DNA from: Sphingosinicella sp. BN140058 | GTDB lineage: Bacteria > Pseudomonadota > Alphaproteobacteria > Sphingomonadales > Sphingomonadaceae | Length of the DNA: 64,000 bases | Direction of reading: 5' to 3' | NCBI RefSeq assembly: GCF_004135585.1 | Contig: NZ_CP035501.1 | Location: forward strand, 4,907,501 to 4,971,500 | Shown here: in pieces, positions 16,292 through 25,881 of the stretch | How the letters are laid out: every line of letters starts with the position of its first letter | How positions within the stretch are numbered: position 1 is the stretch's first letter | Translations under genes and position numbers: made by a program | The notes under the pieces: model-generated | The model's input: only the letters and a program-made list of their open reading frames with translations | Databases searched by the model: none | What the model was told of the DNA's origin: nothing

Positions 16292-19200
16292 GGAGCCGGT
16301 TGTGCTTCGATCGGCAATGTGAACGCAAATGTCGCGCCACCCATCTCATTGTCCCGTAACCAGATCTTGCCTCCCATTGTCTCGACGATCGAGCGTGAGA
16401 TCGCCAGTCCCATCCCCATTCCGTTTCGCTTTGTCGTGTAGAACGCGTCAAACACGTTGTCGGGGTCGCCGATCCCCGGGCCGCTGTCCGATATTTCGAG
16501 CTGCGCCTTGTCGCCGGACCGGAAGACATGCACGCATAGAAGCCGCTCGGATGCGCACTCCTGCATGGCCTCGACTGCGTTGCGCATGAGGTTAAGCACC
16601 ACCTGCTGAACCTGTACCCCATCGAATGCCACCGCCTCGATCTCCTCACTGACGTCGACGTCCACTCGGACGCGGGCGGCGCGCGCGAGATCGGAAAGCA
16701 TCCGGCTTGCATCGTGGACGACCTGTCCAAGTGGCGCGAGCCCCTTCGGCTCCCCGCTGTGCCGGAACAATGCGCGGATGCGGCTGATGACCTCGGCTGC
16801 CGAATTCGCGTCCCGGACTATCCGCTCGACCGTCCTTTGAGCCCGCTCCAGGTTTGGCGGAGTGGCGGCAAGCCAGCGCTGGCAGGCATGCGAATTCGTG
16901 ACGACAGCCGCCAGAGGCTGGTTTATCTCATGTGCGATGGAGGCGGAAAGCTCCGCGAGGCTTGCAGCCTGGCTGGCGCGGGAGAGGCGCTCCTGCGCAA
17001 GGCGAAGCTCCTCCTGGGCACGCACTTCGGCGTCAACATCGAGACAGATCACATTCCACTGGATGATCCTGCCTTCGAGATCCCGCATCGGGGCGGCGCG
17101 TGTCTCGACCCAGCGATACTCTCCATCGTGGCGGCGCAGACGGTGTCGTCTCGCATAGGGCTCTCCGGTCGCGAGCGAATGCGCATACGTCTCCTTCACG
17201 CCGGCGACGTCCTCTGGGTGGACGCCGGCATCGAGCGTGCCCGATAGGCGCCCTTTCCCGGGGCCGTCCAGCGCCTCCAGCTCATAGCCAAGGAACTGGC
17301 GAAGCTGATGACTTCTGTAGACGGGCTCGCCTTCCGGGTTGGCGCAGTCGATCATCGCCGGCAGCGTCTCGACAATCTGCCAGAGGAACCGCTCCCTCTC
17401 TCGCAATGCTTCCTCGACCCGCAGCTGATCGTCCACATCGTGCGAGAAGCCGTACCAGCCGACGACCCGTCCCGCCTGGTCGCGGAGCGGTTCGGCATTG
17501 GACAGAACCCAGCGAAAAACCCCATCCGCCCGGCGCAGCCGGTAGGACATCGAGAAGGGCTGTCCGATCGCGAAGGCCTCGCCCATGGTTCGCGTTACGG
17601 TGATCGCGTCGTCGGGATGCGCGGCGGCCGCGGTCAGGGTCGCGAAATCGGCCGCGCCCTCGATTTCGAAGCTTCCCGCCTCTCCACCGGCGAACTCGGC
17701 CATCCGCTTATTGAAAAAGACGGGCTTACCCTCGGCGCTCAGGCGCCAGAGAGGTATCGGGACAAGGTCGACGAGCTGCGAGAGCTCGCGTTCACGATCG
17801 CGCAACGTTGCTTCCGCGCGCTTACGTTCGGTAAGGTCAAGGATGTAGGCAACGCCTTGCCGGGACTGGCCGTCGAAGCACGCGGCGCCGATCAGGACGG
17901 GAACGCGGCTTCCGTCCTTTCTGTAATATTCCTTCTCGCGCGCCTGCATTTTTCCGGTTGCGGCGAGCTCGTCTGCCTCCTCTCGGGCATGCACTTCTTG
18001 CCACTCGGGCGGCGTGATCCCGAGCCAGTTGAGGCCGGCCGCGACGTCCTTGCGGTCATATTGAATCATGCGGAGGAACGCGTCGTTGGCGTCTATGAGA
18101 GTGCCGTCCAGGTCCCAGATGACGATGCCGATGATGTCGGAGTCGACCAGACGCCTGAATTTCGCCTCTCGCTCCGCGATCTCGTTGTACAGACGCATCT
18201 GCTCGTCGACGTCGTGGCAGAGGCCGAACCATTGTGCGATCCGACCGCGATCGTCGCGGATTGGCTCGGCGCGACCTGACATCCAACGATACGCACCATC
18301 GGCGCGGCGGAGACGGTATCGCATGGCGAAGCTCTCTCCGGTGGCGATGCAGTGGCGCAACGTGGCCTCGAACTGCGACGCATCCTCTGGATGGATTGCC
18401 TCGGCGAGGACCTCGAGCCGGCTGGCACCCGGTCTATCCGTAGCCGCGACGTCCATGCCCAGGAAGTCGACCATGCGCTTGTTGAAGAAGGTTGGCTCGC
18501 CCGCCCTGTCGAGCCGCCAGATATGGCTCGGGACCATGTCGACGAGCTGAGCGAGCTCGCCCTCGCGATTGCGCAGCTCTTCCTGGGCGCGCATGAGTTC
18601 CTCTATGTCGATGAGCACTCCATACCACTGGACGATCTCCCCTTGAGAGTCGCGCAGCGCCTGAGCCCGCACATCCATCCATCGGAAGATGCCGTCGTGC
18701 CGGCGAATCCGGTACTTGCGCTTGAACGGGTCGCCGCTCCGTACGCAGCGCGCCAGCTCTTCATGCGCCTCGCGGCCATCGTCCGGGTGGACGAGCAGCG
18801 CCTCGGCGAAGGCCAGACGTGACATACCTCCGACATCGAGGTCCTCGACGCGCACGCCGAGCCACCTGACCAGCTGCTCGCTGTAGTAAGAAGGCTGCCC
18901 GTCGGGCGAAAGGCACCATGTCAGGCTCGGAACAGTATCGACAAGGTGGCGCAGCTGCCGTTCGCGATCCTGCAGACCCTTCTGCGCCACGACGCGATCA
19001 TGCACATCCACGCAGACGCCGCACCACTGGATGATCGCACCGTCGTCGCCCCGCAAGGGCTCGGCGCGGCCCTCGGTCCATCGATAGCCGCCATCGGCGC
19101 GACGCTGCCGATAAGTCCTGCAGAAGGGCGATCCCGTGGTGAAGGACCGGCTGAGCGCCTCCTCGACATCCGCTACGTCCTCGGGGTGAATGTCGGCGAG

Positions 19201-19764
19201 GGATCGCGAAGGGCCTGGGCCGACGAGATCGTCGAGGGACATGCCGAGCGCGTCGGAAAGCTGCTTGTTGATGTAAGAAGGGGCTCCGTCTGGGGTGGTG
19301 CACCAGATCAGGGCCGGAACGGTATCGACCATTTGCCGAAACTGGTCCTCCCGTCCGGCTGAGGCCTCCAGGGCGATCACCGTGCCGTACCAGCCGCTTA
19401 TCCGCCCGCTTTCATCCAGCAGCGGCTGTGACGAGCATCGCACCCAGGCGTAGACCCCCGTGGCCTGCAGCATGCGATGCTCGACCTGGTACCGCTCTCC
19501 GGAGCGCTGGGACTCGCGCCACCGGGCCGCTGTGCTTGGGTAATCCTCAGGGTGGATGACCGGGCGGCAGGTGAACGCCGTGCCGGGGGGCGCATTGAGC
19601 TCGGACAGCATCGTGGCGAGATCGGCGCCCGCTCCTGGTGTGACGTAGATGCAGCTGCCCGCGGCGTCGCACCCCCAGGCGTATCCGACAATATTCTCCA
19701 CGATCCGCGCTGCGGCGATTGGATCGTTGCTGGGATGGCCTTGGATCCGCGACACGGTCGTCAT
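16288..19764 (-). CDS. Soluble sensor histidine kinase with seven tandem PAS domains
   Basis: This protein of about 1158 residues starts at the ATG at 19764 behind GAGGAG; a longer start at 19791 is possible. Seven PAS units of about 125 residues follow one another, each opening with a variant of (Q/K)LVDxVPxxxW and closing with a PAC segment such as VQWYGVLIDIEE. The fifth is the most divergent. The kinase core has LAELSASIAHEINQPLAAV, NLMRNAVEAM, DSGPGIGDP and a G2 box GMGMGLAI. There are no membrane helices, so it senses cytoplasmic signals. Its partner is the overlapping FixJ gene. The close similarity of the PAS units suggests recent internal duplication. Confidence 0.93.
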   Translation of the reverse strand: MTTVSRIQGHPSNDPIAAARIVENIVGYAWGCDAAGSCIYVTPGAGADLATMLSELNAPPGTAFTCRPVIHPEDYPSTAARWRESQRSGERYQVEHRMLQATGVYAWVRCSSQPLLDESGRISGWYGTVIALEASAGREDQFRQMVDTVPALIWCTTPDGAPSYINKQLSDALGMSLDDLVGPGPSRSLADIHPEDVADVEEALSRSFTTGSPFCRTYRQRRADGGYRWTEGRAEPLRGDDGAIIQWCGVCVDVHDRVVAQKGLQDRERQLRHLVDTVPSLTWCLSPDGQPSYYSEQLVRWLGVRVEDLDVGGMSRLAFAEALLVHPDDGREAHEELARCVRSGDPFKRKYRIRRHDGIFRWMDVRAQALRDSQGEIVQWYGVLIDIEELMRAQEELRNREGELAQLVDMVPSHIWRLDRAGEPTFFNKRMVDFLGMDVAATDRPGASRLEVLAEAIHPEDASQFEATLRHCIATGESFAMRYRLRRADGAYRWMSGRAEPIRDDRGRIAQWFGLCHDVDEQMRLYNEIAEREAKFRRLVDSDIIGIVIWDLDGTLIDANDAFLRMIQYDRKDVAAGLNWLGITPPEWQEVHAREEADELAATGKMQAREKEYYRKDGSRVPVLIGAACFDGQSRQGVAYILDLTERKRAEATLRDRERELSQLVDLVPIPLWRLSAEGKPVFFNKRMAEFAGGEAGSFEIEGAADFATLTAAAAHPDDAITVTRTMGEAFAIGQPFSMSYRLRRADGVFRWVLSNAEPLRDQAGRVVGWYGFSHDVDDQLRVEEALRERERFLWQIVETLPAMIDCANPEGEPVYRSHQLRQFLGYELEALDGPGKGRLSGTLDAGVHPEDVAGVKETYAHSLATGEPYARRHRLRRHDGEYRWVETRAAPMRDLEGRIIQWNVICLDVDAEVRAQEELRLAQERLSRASQAASLAELSASIAHEINQPLAAVVTNSHACQRWLAATPPNLERAQRTVERIVRDANSAAEVISRIRALFRHSGEPKGLAPLGQVVHDASRMLSDLARAARVRVDVDVSEEIEAVAFDGVQVQQVVLNLMRNAVEAMQECASERLLCVHVFRSGDKAQLEISDSGPGIGDPDNVFDAFYTTKRNGMGMGLAISRSIVETMGGKIWLRDNEMGGATFAFTLPIEAQPAP

Positions 19765-20279
19765 AGGCTGCTCCTCGAGCGCATGCACCATGCTTCGCCC
19801 GCCTCGCGGTCCGATCCCGCAGCCTTGCGCCGAGTCGCAGGGCTTGACGCGTCGACCGAGGAATACCGGTCATGGAGCTCTGAAACACCCTATGGAAATC
19901 CATCGGTCTCCGCAAAGGGGAGGCTGGTTCCAGGGCGCGCCGGCGCCGGCCTTCCCCTCCCCAAGCTGGCGAGGAGAGGCCCTGCGAAGCTGCTTGGCCG
20001 GGCGGAAGAAGCGGGCTTGCGCGTGGGCAGAGGCGCACTGGTCTCGAGCCTCGAGCGTCTCCGCCAGCGCGACTTCGTCGAATGCGCCTGCGCCGTGCTT
20101 CCATGGAGACGTGGAGGCGGCTCACTCCTGTCCCGATGCGTATCGAGACGGCCTGCATACCAATCGTGTTCGCTGGGACGTCGAGTGTTGGCCTGTTCGA
20201 GCGGCTCGGCCGCGAATGCCACTCCTGCTTCGCCTGCGGCGAGGCCGCGGGGCCGGCCGCCGGCCCTGCGTCCTCTTTA
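19765..20279. other. Non-coding stretch
   Basis: These 515 bp upstream of the kinase, and downstream of the hydrolase at 20280, hold only overlapping short frames without family signatures. Around 19945-19985 there is a GC-rich CTTCCCCTCCCC...GGCGAGGAGAGG block like those at about 10395 and 30610. The kinase promoter should lie near 19800-19900, but I cannot place it. Confidence 0.4.
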
Positions 20280-21170
20280 TCACTGCGCGGGCATCGGCTG
20301 CGCAGGTACGATAACCTCGCCGGCGGCGTCGCCCAGCGGCTCGCCGCGGATGAACGCGAGCAGGTCGGCATTGATGAACTCGGGATGAGTCTGGCAGCAG
20401 CCGTGCGGAAGATCCTTGTATGACCGGAGTGTAGCTTTTTTCAGCAGCCTCACCGCGAGCGGTGCAGAATCCGCATAGGGAACAATCTGGTCATCCTCGC
20501 TGTGGATCACCAGCACGGGCACGTCGATCGCCTTCAGGTCTTCCGTGAAGTCAGTTTCCGAGAAGGCCTTGATGCATTCATAGCCGGCCTTGACGCTGCC
20601 CATCATCGCCTGTCGCCACCAGTTTTGGATGAGCCCCTCGGAGACGCGCGCGCCCGGGCGATTGAAACCATAAAAGGGGCCGCTCGGCACATCGAGGTAG
20701 AGCTGGGCGCGATTTGCTGCGAGCGCTGCGCGATAACCGTCGAAGACCTCGATCGGCGTGCCGCCGGGATTGGACTCCTTCTGAACCATGACGGGCGTGA
20801 CGGCGTCGATGAGGACCGCTTTGGACACGCGGCCTGGCTCCGCGCGCGCCGAATAGTGTGCGACTTCGCCGCCGCCGGTCGAGTGGCCGATATGGATAGC
20901 GGCCCTGAGATCAAGCGCTTGCGCCAGCGTTGCAACGTCCGCTGCGTAGCTATCCATCTCGTTGCCGTTGTCGGTCTGGTCCGAGCGGCCGTGACCGCGG
21001 CGGTCGTGCGCGATGACTCGGAAACCCTTGTCGAGGAAGAACAGCATCTGGTTGTCCCAGTCGTCCGCGCTGAGCGGCCACCCGTGATGGAACACGATCG
21101 GCTGCGCGTCTTTCGGTCCCCAATCCTTGTAGAAAATCTGAGTGCCGTCGAAGCTGGTGATGTAGGCCAT
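20280..21170 (-). CDS. Alpha/beta hydrolase, cofactor-free haloperoxidase type
   Basis: This 296-residue paralogue of the enzyme at 4811 begins MAYITSFDGTQIFYKDWG. The markers are FHHGWPLSADDW, HDRRGHGRSDQT, the nucleophile elbow [17 protein letters not shown] and LPHGCCQTH. An extra tail of about 20 residues (DAAGEVIVPAQPMPAQ) extends past the usual end. GAAGGAAGAC before the ATG serves as ribosome-binding site. It stands alone between the kinase region and the DoxX gene. Likely an esterase or perhydrolase; the natural substrate is unknown. Confidence 0.92.
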   Translation of the reverse strand: MAYITSFDGTQIFYKDWGPKDAQPIVFHHGWPLSADDWDNQMLFFLDKGFRVIAHDRRGHGRSDQTDNGNEMDSYAADVATLAQALDLRAAIHIGHSTGGGEVAHYSARAEPGRVSKAVLIDAVTPVMVQKESNPGGTPIEVFDGYRAALAANRAQLYLDVPSGPFYGFNRPGARVSEGLIQNWWRQAMMGSVKAGYECIKAFSETDFTEDLKAIDVPVLVIHSEDDQIVPYADSAPLAVRLLKKATLRSYKDLPHGCCQTHPEFINADLLAFIRGEPLGDAAGEVIVPAQPMPAQ

Positions 21171-22052
21171 GATGAGGTCTTCCTTCACGTGGTGCGCTGT
21201 CGAGAGATGGACGAGGTCGATCGGGTCTTCATGGATCTCAGGGGCCGAGACTCGCCCGGTGGCTCGCGGATCGGCGCGAAACGCCTGCCGGGACGGATCC
21301 GCGGCCACTCGTGAACTTCGTCCGATGTGCCCGCGGGCGGGGGGGACATCCCGAAAGGCCCGGCCTTCGCCAATGACATGGTTTCACAAGTCACCGATCA
21401 TCCTATGCCCTGGTGGTCCCGATTGCGGGTCGGTCGCTGCAGACGCCAAGTAGCCCACCTCCCGGCTGGTAGGGCGCGCTACAAGGGTCGATGACGCGCT
21501 TCGGGGCCTCGTTTCTGCCCACAACTTGCTGCCGCGGAGCCGAATTCGCCATTGTGCGGAGGGCCAGCAGAGGGCTTCCGATTCGAGAAGGCTTCCCCGC
21601 CTTTGGCGCAGACTTCCCTGTCCGGTTGAATATGCCACGCTTTGATCGAAGCGGACTTCGGGCGGGCGCGCCGACGCGCGAATTACGGGAGTTTCGCCTG
21701 CCGCCTTTTGGGCGGCAGGCGCCGGGCGGCGCTGCATTCGCTGGGCGGCCACTGCACCGCTCGGCCTCCGCGCCCGCAGCTCTGCACGGCCGCATTGCGA
21801 CGAAGGGCGGATCGCGGGCGAACCGTCTGCAGATGCGGCCTTTCGGGCCGTTCAGACCAACGCGCACGCTGCTGTGATCTTCGATGTGCCGCAGCTACCC
21901 CAAAGTATGATTTCGCCGAGCGACGAGGAGTGGAATGGATGTCGTCAGCGGCCGCCGGCGCACGCCGCGCACTCAATTCCCGGAGTTGCGCCGCCAACGC
22001 CGCGTTTCGGGGCCCTGGTCTATGCAGCGGCGCCTGCTGGAGGAGATACTGA
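21171..22052. other. Long non-coding stretch with GC-rich hairpin
   Basis: The 880 bp between the hydrolase and DoxX genes contain many overlapping arginine/alanine-rich frames but no recognisable protein. The notable element is an 11-bp hairpin at 21696-21722. The surrounding sequence resembles the decayed intergenic repeats seen elsewhere in the window. Confidence 0.4.
21696..21722. repeat. 11-bp GC-rich inverted repeat
   Basis: CGCCTGCCGCC (21696-21706) pairs perfectly with GGCGGCAGGCG (21712-21722) around the loop TTTTG. There is no T-run after the stem. It lies deep inside a gene-free stretch. Confidence 0.6.
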
Positions 22053-22463
22053 ATGCTTCGCGACCAGCTCGACCAGCGAGCACCGGTGATGCTCGCGCTT
22101 ATCAGGATTATGAGCGGATTGCTGTTCCTTGCTCATGGTACGCAGAAGTTCCTGTGGTTCCCGGCGGGCGAAAGGGCCGGCTCCGGCTGGGCTTTTGCCG
22201 ATCCGGCCGCCGTCGCGGGCATCGTGGAGCTGACCGCCGGCACGTTGATTGCTCTCGGCCTTTTCACCCGTCCAGCGGCATTCCTTGCTTCGGGAACGAT
22301 GGCCGGCGCCTTTTTCATCGGCCATCTTCCGCATGGCTTCTGGCCGGTGAACAACATGGGCGACGCGGCCATCCTATACTGCTTCATTTTCTTATACTTC
22401 GTCTTCGCTGGCCCGGGCTCCTTCAGCCTCGACGCCGCGCGCACATCGCTGCAACGGCGCTGA
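22053..22463 (+). CDS. DoxX family membrane protein
   Basis: This 136-residue protein has four membrane helices. It starts LALIRIMSGLLFLAHGTQKFLWF, and continues GIVELTAGTLIALGLFTRPAAFL, AGAFFIGHLPHGFWP and AILYCFIFLYFVFAGPG, the classic DoxX pattern. DoxX-type proteins are inner-membrane components linked to quinone or thiol redox reactions and to oxidative-stress resistance. It begins a plus-strand group that may include the two small membrane proteins downstream. Start assignment is uncertain: an ATG at 22089 is also possible. Confidence 0.88.
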   Translation: MLRDQLDQRAPVMLALIRIMSGLLFLAHGTQKFLWFPAGERAGSGWAFADPAAVAGIVELTAGTLIALGLFTRPAAFLASGTMAGAFFIGHLPHGFWPVNNMGDAAILYCFIFLYFVFAGPGSFSLDAARTSLQRR

Positions 22464-22631
22464 AGGATGGACCACAGCGCGAATAATTGGAGCAGGCCGC
22501 CGCCCGTCCTTCGAGCGCCCCGGGCGTGGAGGCCGGCGCGGGCGCACTCTCCCCGCGTGCCCGCCCGCCGCCGACCCCGGCTGGTGCCGTCCGGCGACAG
22601 CCAGGCGGGTCGTCAACTGAAGTCCGGTTCG

Positions 22632-22841
22632 ATGAGCAACGAGGAGCGAGCAGAAACTAGGGTCATCGTTGGCCTGGCGAGGATCATCCTCTTGTCGGCC
22701 CTTGCCACCACGGCGGCGGCCCCCGGTTTCGGTCTCCAAGTGTCTGCGTACGAACTCGCTACCCGTGTTGTATCTCTCTTCGCGCTCGAGGTCGGAGCGA
22801 TTGCGTCCGCAGTGCCGCACATCGTTGCGCGGCGACCGTAG
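22632..22841 (+). CDS. Possible small membrane protein
   Basis: This 69-residue frame starts MSNEERAETRVIVGLARIILLS and has one to two hydrophobic segments (IILLSALATTAAAPGFGL, VVSLFALEVGAIASAV). No convincing ribosome-binding site precedes it and I recognise no family. It is kept because it follows DoxX on the same strand and is hydrophobic in a way chance frames in this GC-rich DNA seldom are. Confidence 0.35.
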   Translation: MSNEERAETRVIVGLARIILLSALATTAAAPGFGLQVSAYELATRVVSLFALEVGAIASAVPHIVARRP

Positions 22842-22908
22842 CTGGCTCGTGCGCCGCCTCGCCTGGTCGAGGGCGGCGCTGGTCGGCCGAACAGCTTGGA
22901 TTGGTCGC

Positions 22909-23103
22909 ATGGACATACGCACGCTCGTCTCCGCCGGACTCCTCATGGCCCTTGCGGCGCTCCTGCTGCCAGCGATTGCGAAGGTGACGGGCGATCTCGC
23001 GAGCGCCGCGATGATCGAGTTCATCCTCGCCATCTGGCTTGTCGGACTTGCATCCAGCATCATTGACGGCAGGCTTCGCCACCGCCGTTCGCGGCGGCAC
23101 TGA
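22909..23103 (+). CDS. Possible small membrane protein
   Basis: This 64-residue frame starts MDIRTLVSAGLLMALAALLL and continues with a second hydrophobic segment IEFILAIWLVGLASSI and a basic tail RHRRSRRH. That layout fits a small two-helix inner-membrane protein with positive charges inside. There is no clear ribosome-binding site and no known family. It is 67 bp after the previous small frame. Confidence 0.35.
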   Translation: MDIRTLVSAGLLMALAALLLPAIAKVTGDLASAAMIEFILAIWLVGLASSIIDGRLRHRRSRRH

Positions 23104-23204
23104 GGCGGCAGGACCGGAGAACTTCTCCCCCCAACCCCCTGACGTGCTGCCGGCCTCAGTCGCCCTGCTGCTCCCTCCGGTGCTCGCGACCAGGAGCAAA
23201 TCCG

Positions 23205-24008
23205 TCAACGGGTCGCCGGCGGTGGCGCCAACCGCCCCCGGCCGTGCAGCGATGCCCGGATCTCCCAGCTCTTCACGAGCCAGAACGCGGCAAACACGAA
23301 GACTCCGGCAGCCTCCACCATCAGGATCGCATGATCGTTGCCGACGGCGGGCGCGACGGCCTGGAGAGCGTAAACCGTCAATGGCGTCGCCAGCATCATG
23401 GCGCCCAAGGCGACATAAAGCCGTTTGAACCGCCTGCGCCGCCTGCCGCTCTGAACCATGCACAACGTGTCCCGGGCCCGGAACACGCAGACATAAGCGA
23501 TCATGACGAAGAAGAGGGTGGCGGACACCGAATGCAAAGTACCGGTTGTCGTCATGGGCCCCGACTCGTCCGCAGGCCAGTCCATCGGAAGAAGGGCGAC
23601 GAGCACGGCCGAAATTCCGGCGACGTTCAACGCCAGATCCTCCTGGATGGAATGACCTCGATAGAAGAACAGGAATGCGCCGATCGCCCAGAGCATCCCT
23701 ACGAAGACGTCCCGCATCGTACCCGCGCCGTATCTGTCAGGCTGGCCCGGTGAGAAATGGTAGTAGGCGCTGAGCGAGCCTTGGACGTGATCGAGGCCGC
23801 CGCCAAGTACGAGGACGAGGGGGAATGCGAACCCGAGAGCGCCGATCCCGTTGCGCAGGATGACGTAGCTCGTCGACACGCTCAGGGGATCCCCTGAGCG
23901 GGCGAAGATTTGTTTCGTTGCGGGCCGGAGCACCTTGGCGAGCCGGGCAGGCAGTATGTGGCGACCGGAACGCCCGCGACCCGGCCCATTGCGAACGGTC
24001 GTCTTCAT
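23205..24008 (-). CDS. Seven-helix membrane protein, unknown function
   Basis: This protein of about 267 residues starts MKTTVRNGPGRGRSG. After a basic leader it has about seven helices, including GIGALGFAFPLVLVLGGGL, DVFVGMLWAIGAFLFFYRG, GISAVLVALLPMDWP and AGVFVFAAFWLVKSW. A conserved-looking motif SLSAYYHF lies in the first loop. I recognise the layout of uncharacterised proteobacterial membrane proteins but no enzymatic motif. The gene is isolated on the minus strand downstream of the MFS gene. Confidence 0.8.
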   Translation of the reverse strand: MKTTVRNGPGRGRSGRHILPARLAKVLRPATKQIFARSGDPLSVSTSYVILRNGIGALGFAFPLVLVLGGGLDHVQGSLSAYYHFSPGQPDRYGAGTMRDVFVGMLWAIGAFLFFYRGHSIQEDLALNVAGISAVLVALLPMDWPADESGPMTTTGTLHSVSATLFFVMIAYVCVFRARDTLCMVQSGRRRRRFKRLYVALGAMMLATPLTVYALQAVAPAVGNDHAILMVEAAGVFVFAAFWLVKSWEIRASLHGRGRLAPPPATR

Positions 24009-24246
24009 CGCCAGGAGTTCCAGCATCTGTCGTCCGTCACCGGCCAATCCCGAGCGCGGCCGCGGCAATTCCTCACCTTCGGCGGAACCGGCGGAAGTGG
24101 CTTACCGCGGCACCGGGCGTCGCTGGACGCTTGCGGGATCGGCCGCGCGTCGAACCGCTGCCACGGCGACACGCCGCCGCCCGCGCGGGTAAGCGCCGGC
24201 TGAGCGAGCGCGATGAATTGCCTGTAAGCGTGACGGGCCGCGTTCA

Positions 24247-25881
24247 TCATCGGGGCTGGTCCAAGGCTCGTGACGCGCGCCATGAAGGCGTACGCGATTC
24301 ACGTCTCCCGATCTCGAGATAGTGCGACACGCGCGGCGGGTCGTTGCCGGCGTGCAAGGCGCGGACCGAGGCCTGGATGGCCTCGTCCGCGTGAGACACA
24401 CGCCGGTGCTGGCGCAAATGCTCGACCCAGGTCGCCACGAGGAAATATTCGAGATATCTGTCCGGCACTGCCGTGTCGCGGAATGTACCCCAGGCATAGG
24501 CGCCGCTGCGGCGCCGGCTGGCGCCAAGTGCCTCAATTGCTTCTGCGAACAACTCGGCGCGCTCGGGCGGAATGCGATATTCCACAGTGATCATGACGGG
24601 GCCCGCATCGCACGGCTGCAAGCCTCCCTCCGGCGCTGGCCAGTGCAAGGAGGGCGTGAGATCCTCGGTTCCGTCCGGCAGTCGGATCCGTGCGGCGACA
24701 ATTGCGCTCATGGCGCCCAGGAAGGCCGCGGCGGCGAGGCTGGTCCGGGTGGACGTATAATCGGCGAGCTGGCCCCATCCGAGGCTTCCAACAGCGATCG
24801 CGCCGTTGAATACGGTGAGATAGAGAGCGAGGCCCCGCCCGCGCACCCAGTCCGGCAGGATCGACTGGGTCGTTATGTTGAGCGCCGTCACCACCGTTAC
24901 CCAGGCCCCCCCGAGCAGCGGCATCAATGACAGGGCCAGGAACTGATGACGGGTGAGGGCGAGCGCGAGGCTCACCGCCGACAGAAGGAACGTGGCGGCG
25001 ATGACTAGCCGGTCGGTCGCGTATCGGGTGCGGAGGCGCGGCAGCGCGGTCGCGCCGGCGATCGCACCGGCGCCGACCGCCGCGAACATCGTCCCGTAGA
25101 AGCCGGCGCTGCCGCCCAGGTCCGTGCGTACGAACAGCGGCAGCAATGCCCAGGGTGCCGATCCGAAGCCGAAGAAGATTGCGGTGCGCACCAGCGTCCG
25201 CCGGAGCGGCAGACTGGCCTGGGCGTAGCGTCGCGCCGCGACGATTGCCGGAAGGAGGTGCTCAGGGGGAAGCGTCGGGGGAGCGTCCTTTCTCTTCCAC
25301 CACAAGAGAGCGGCAAGCACCGCGACTTGTGCCGCTGCACAGGCGAAGAATGGCGCGGCGACTCCGAACATCAGGATCAGCGCTCCGCCAAGTGCCGGGC
25401 CGATCGCCCGCGCGATGCCGAGCGAACCGAGTGCCACGGCATCCTTGCGCTCTTCCTTTCTCACCAGATCCGGAATCAGCGCCTGCCACGCCGGGGCGCT
25501 GACAGCCGAGCCGATCCCCGCAGCGACGACGCACAGCAGAAGGATCGCGGGGGTCATGAGACCGATGACCGTCCCCGCTGCCATGCCGATCGCAAGTGAG
25601 AGCATCGCCACTTGAACGGCGATGAGCAGCTTGCGGCGGTCGAGCAGGTCGGAGAGCGCGCCCGAAGGAAGAGACAGGAGAAAGAGTGGCAATGTGCCGG
25701 CAGCCTGAACCAGCGCCACCATCAGCGGGGAGGGGGCAAGCTCCGTCATCAGCCACCCTGATCCGACCTCGCGAATCCAGGCACCGATATTGCCGATCAG
25801 CGTTGCGCACCACAGCACGGCAAAAACTCGGGAGCGCAGCGGCGCCCACAAAGTCGTGTAAGTCACCGAAGCGAAGGTCAC
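24247..25881 (-). CDS. MFS exporter with C-terminal soluble domain (MFS_3/DUF894 type)
   Basis: This 544-residue protein starts TLWAPLRSRVFAVLWCATLIGNIGAWIREV (in two parts), the hallmark of the enterobactin-exporter-like MFS_3 family. It has twelve helices to about residue 410. The usual loop motif is GALSDLLDRRKLL. Residues about 430-530 form a soluble domain, VMITVEYRIPPERAELFAEAI, like an antibiotic-biosynthesis-monooxygenase fold. Such fusions are common in the family. The substrate is unknown. The leader element at 26083-26186 precedes it on the same strand and may control it. Confidence 0.9.
   Translation of the reverse strand: MTFASVTYTTLWAPLRSRVFAVLWCATLIGNIGAWIREVGSGWLMTELAPSPLMVALVQAAGTLPLFLLSLPSGALSDLLDRRKLLIAVQVAMLSLAIGMAAGTVIGLMTPAILLLCVVAAGIGSAVSAPAWQALIPDLVRKEERKDAVALGSLGIARAIGPALGGALILMFGVAAPFFACAAAQVAVLAALLWWKRKDAPPTLPPEHLLPAIVAARRYAQASLPLRRTLVRTAIFFGFGSAPWALLPLFVRTDLGGSAGFYGTMFAAVGAGAIAGATALPRLRTRYATDRLVIAATFLLSAVSLALALTRHQFLALSLMPLLGGAWVTVVTALNITTQSILPDWVRGRGLALYLTVFNGAIAVGSLGWGQLADYTSTRTSLAAAAFLGAMSAIVAARIRLPDGTEDLTPSLHWPAPEGGLQPCDAGPVMITVEYRIPPERAELFAEAIEALGASRRRSGAYAWGTFRDTAVPDRYLEYFLVATWVEHLRQHRRVSHADEAIQASVRALHAGNDPPRVSHYLEIGRRESRTPSWRASRALDQPR

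Noticed and set aside
21350..21385. TGTGAAACC-like sequence upstream of the hydrolase at 20280, considered as an ECF41 promoter
   Set aside because: It does not match TGTCACA and has no CGTC at 16 bases.
22392..23463. Two overlapping long minus-strand frames downstream of DoxX
   Set aside because: Arginine- and serine-rich, without motifs, and overlapping each other and the plus-strand membrane-protein candidates. They are judged to be shadows of GC-rich DNA.
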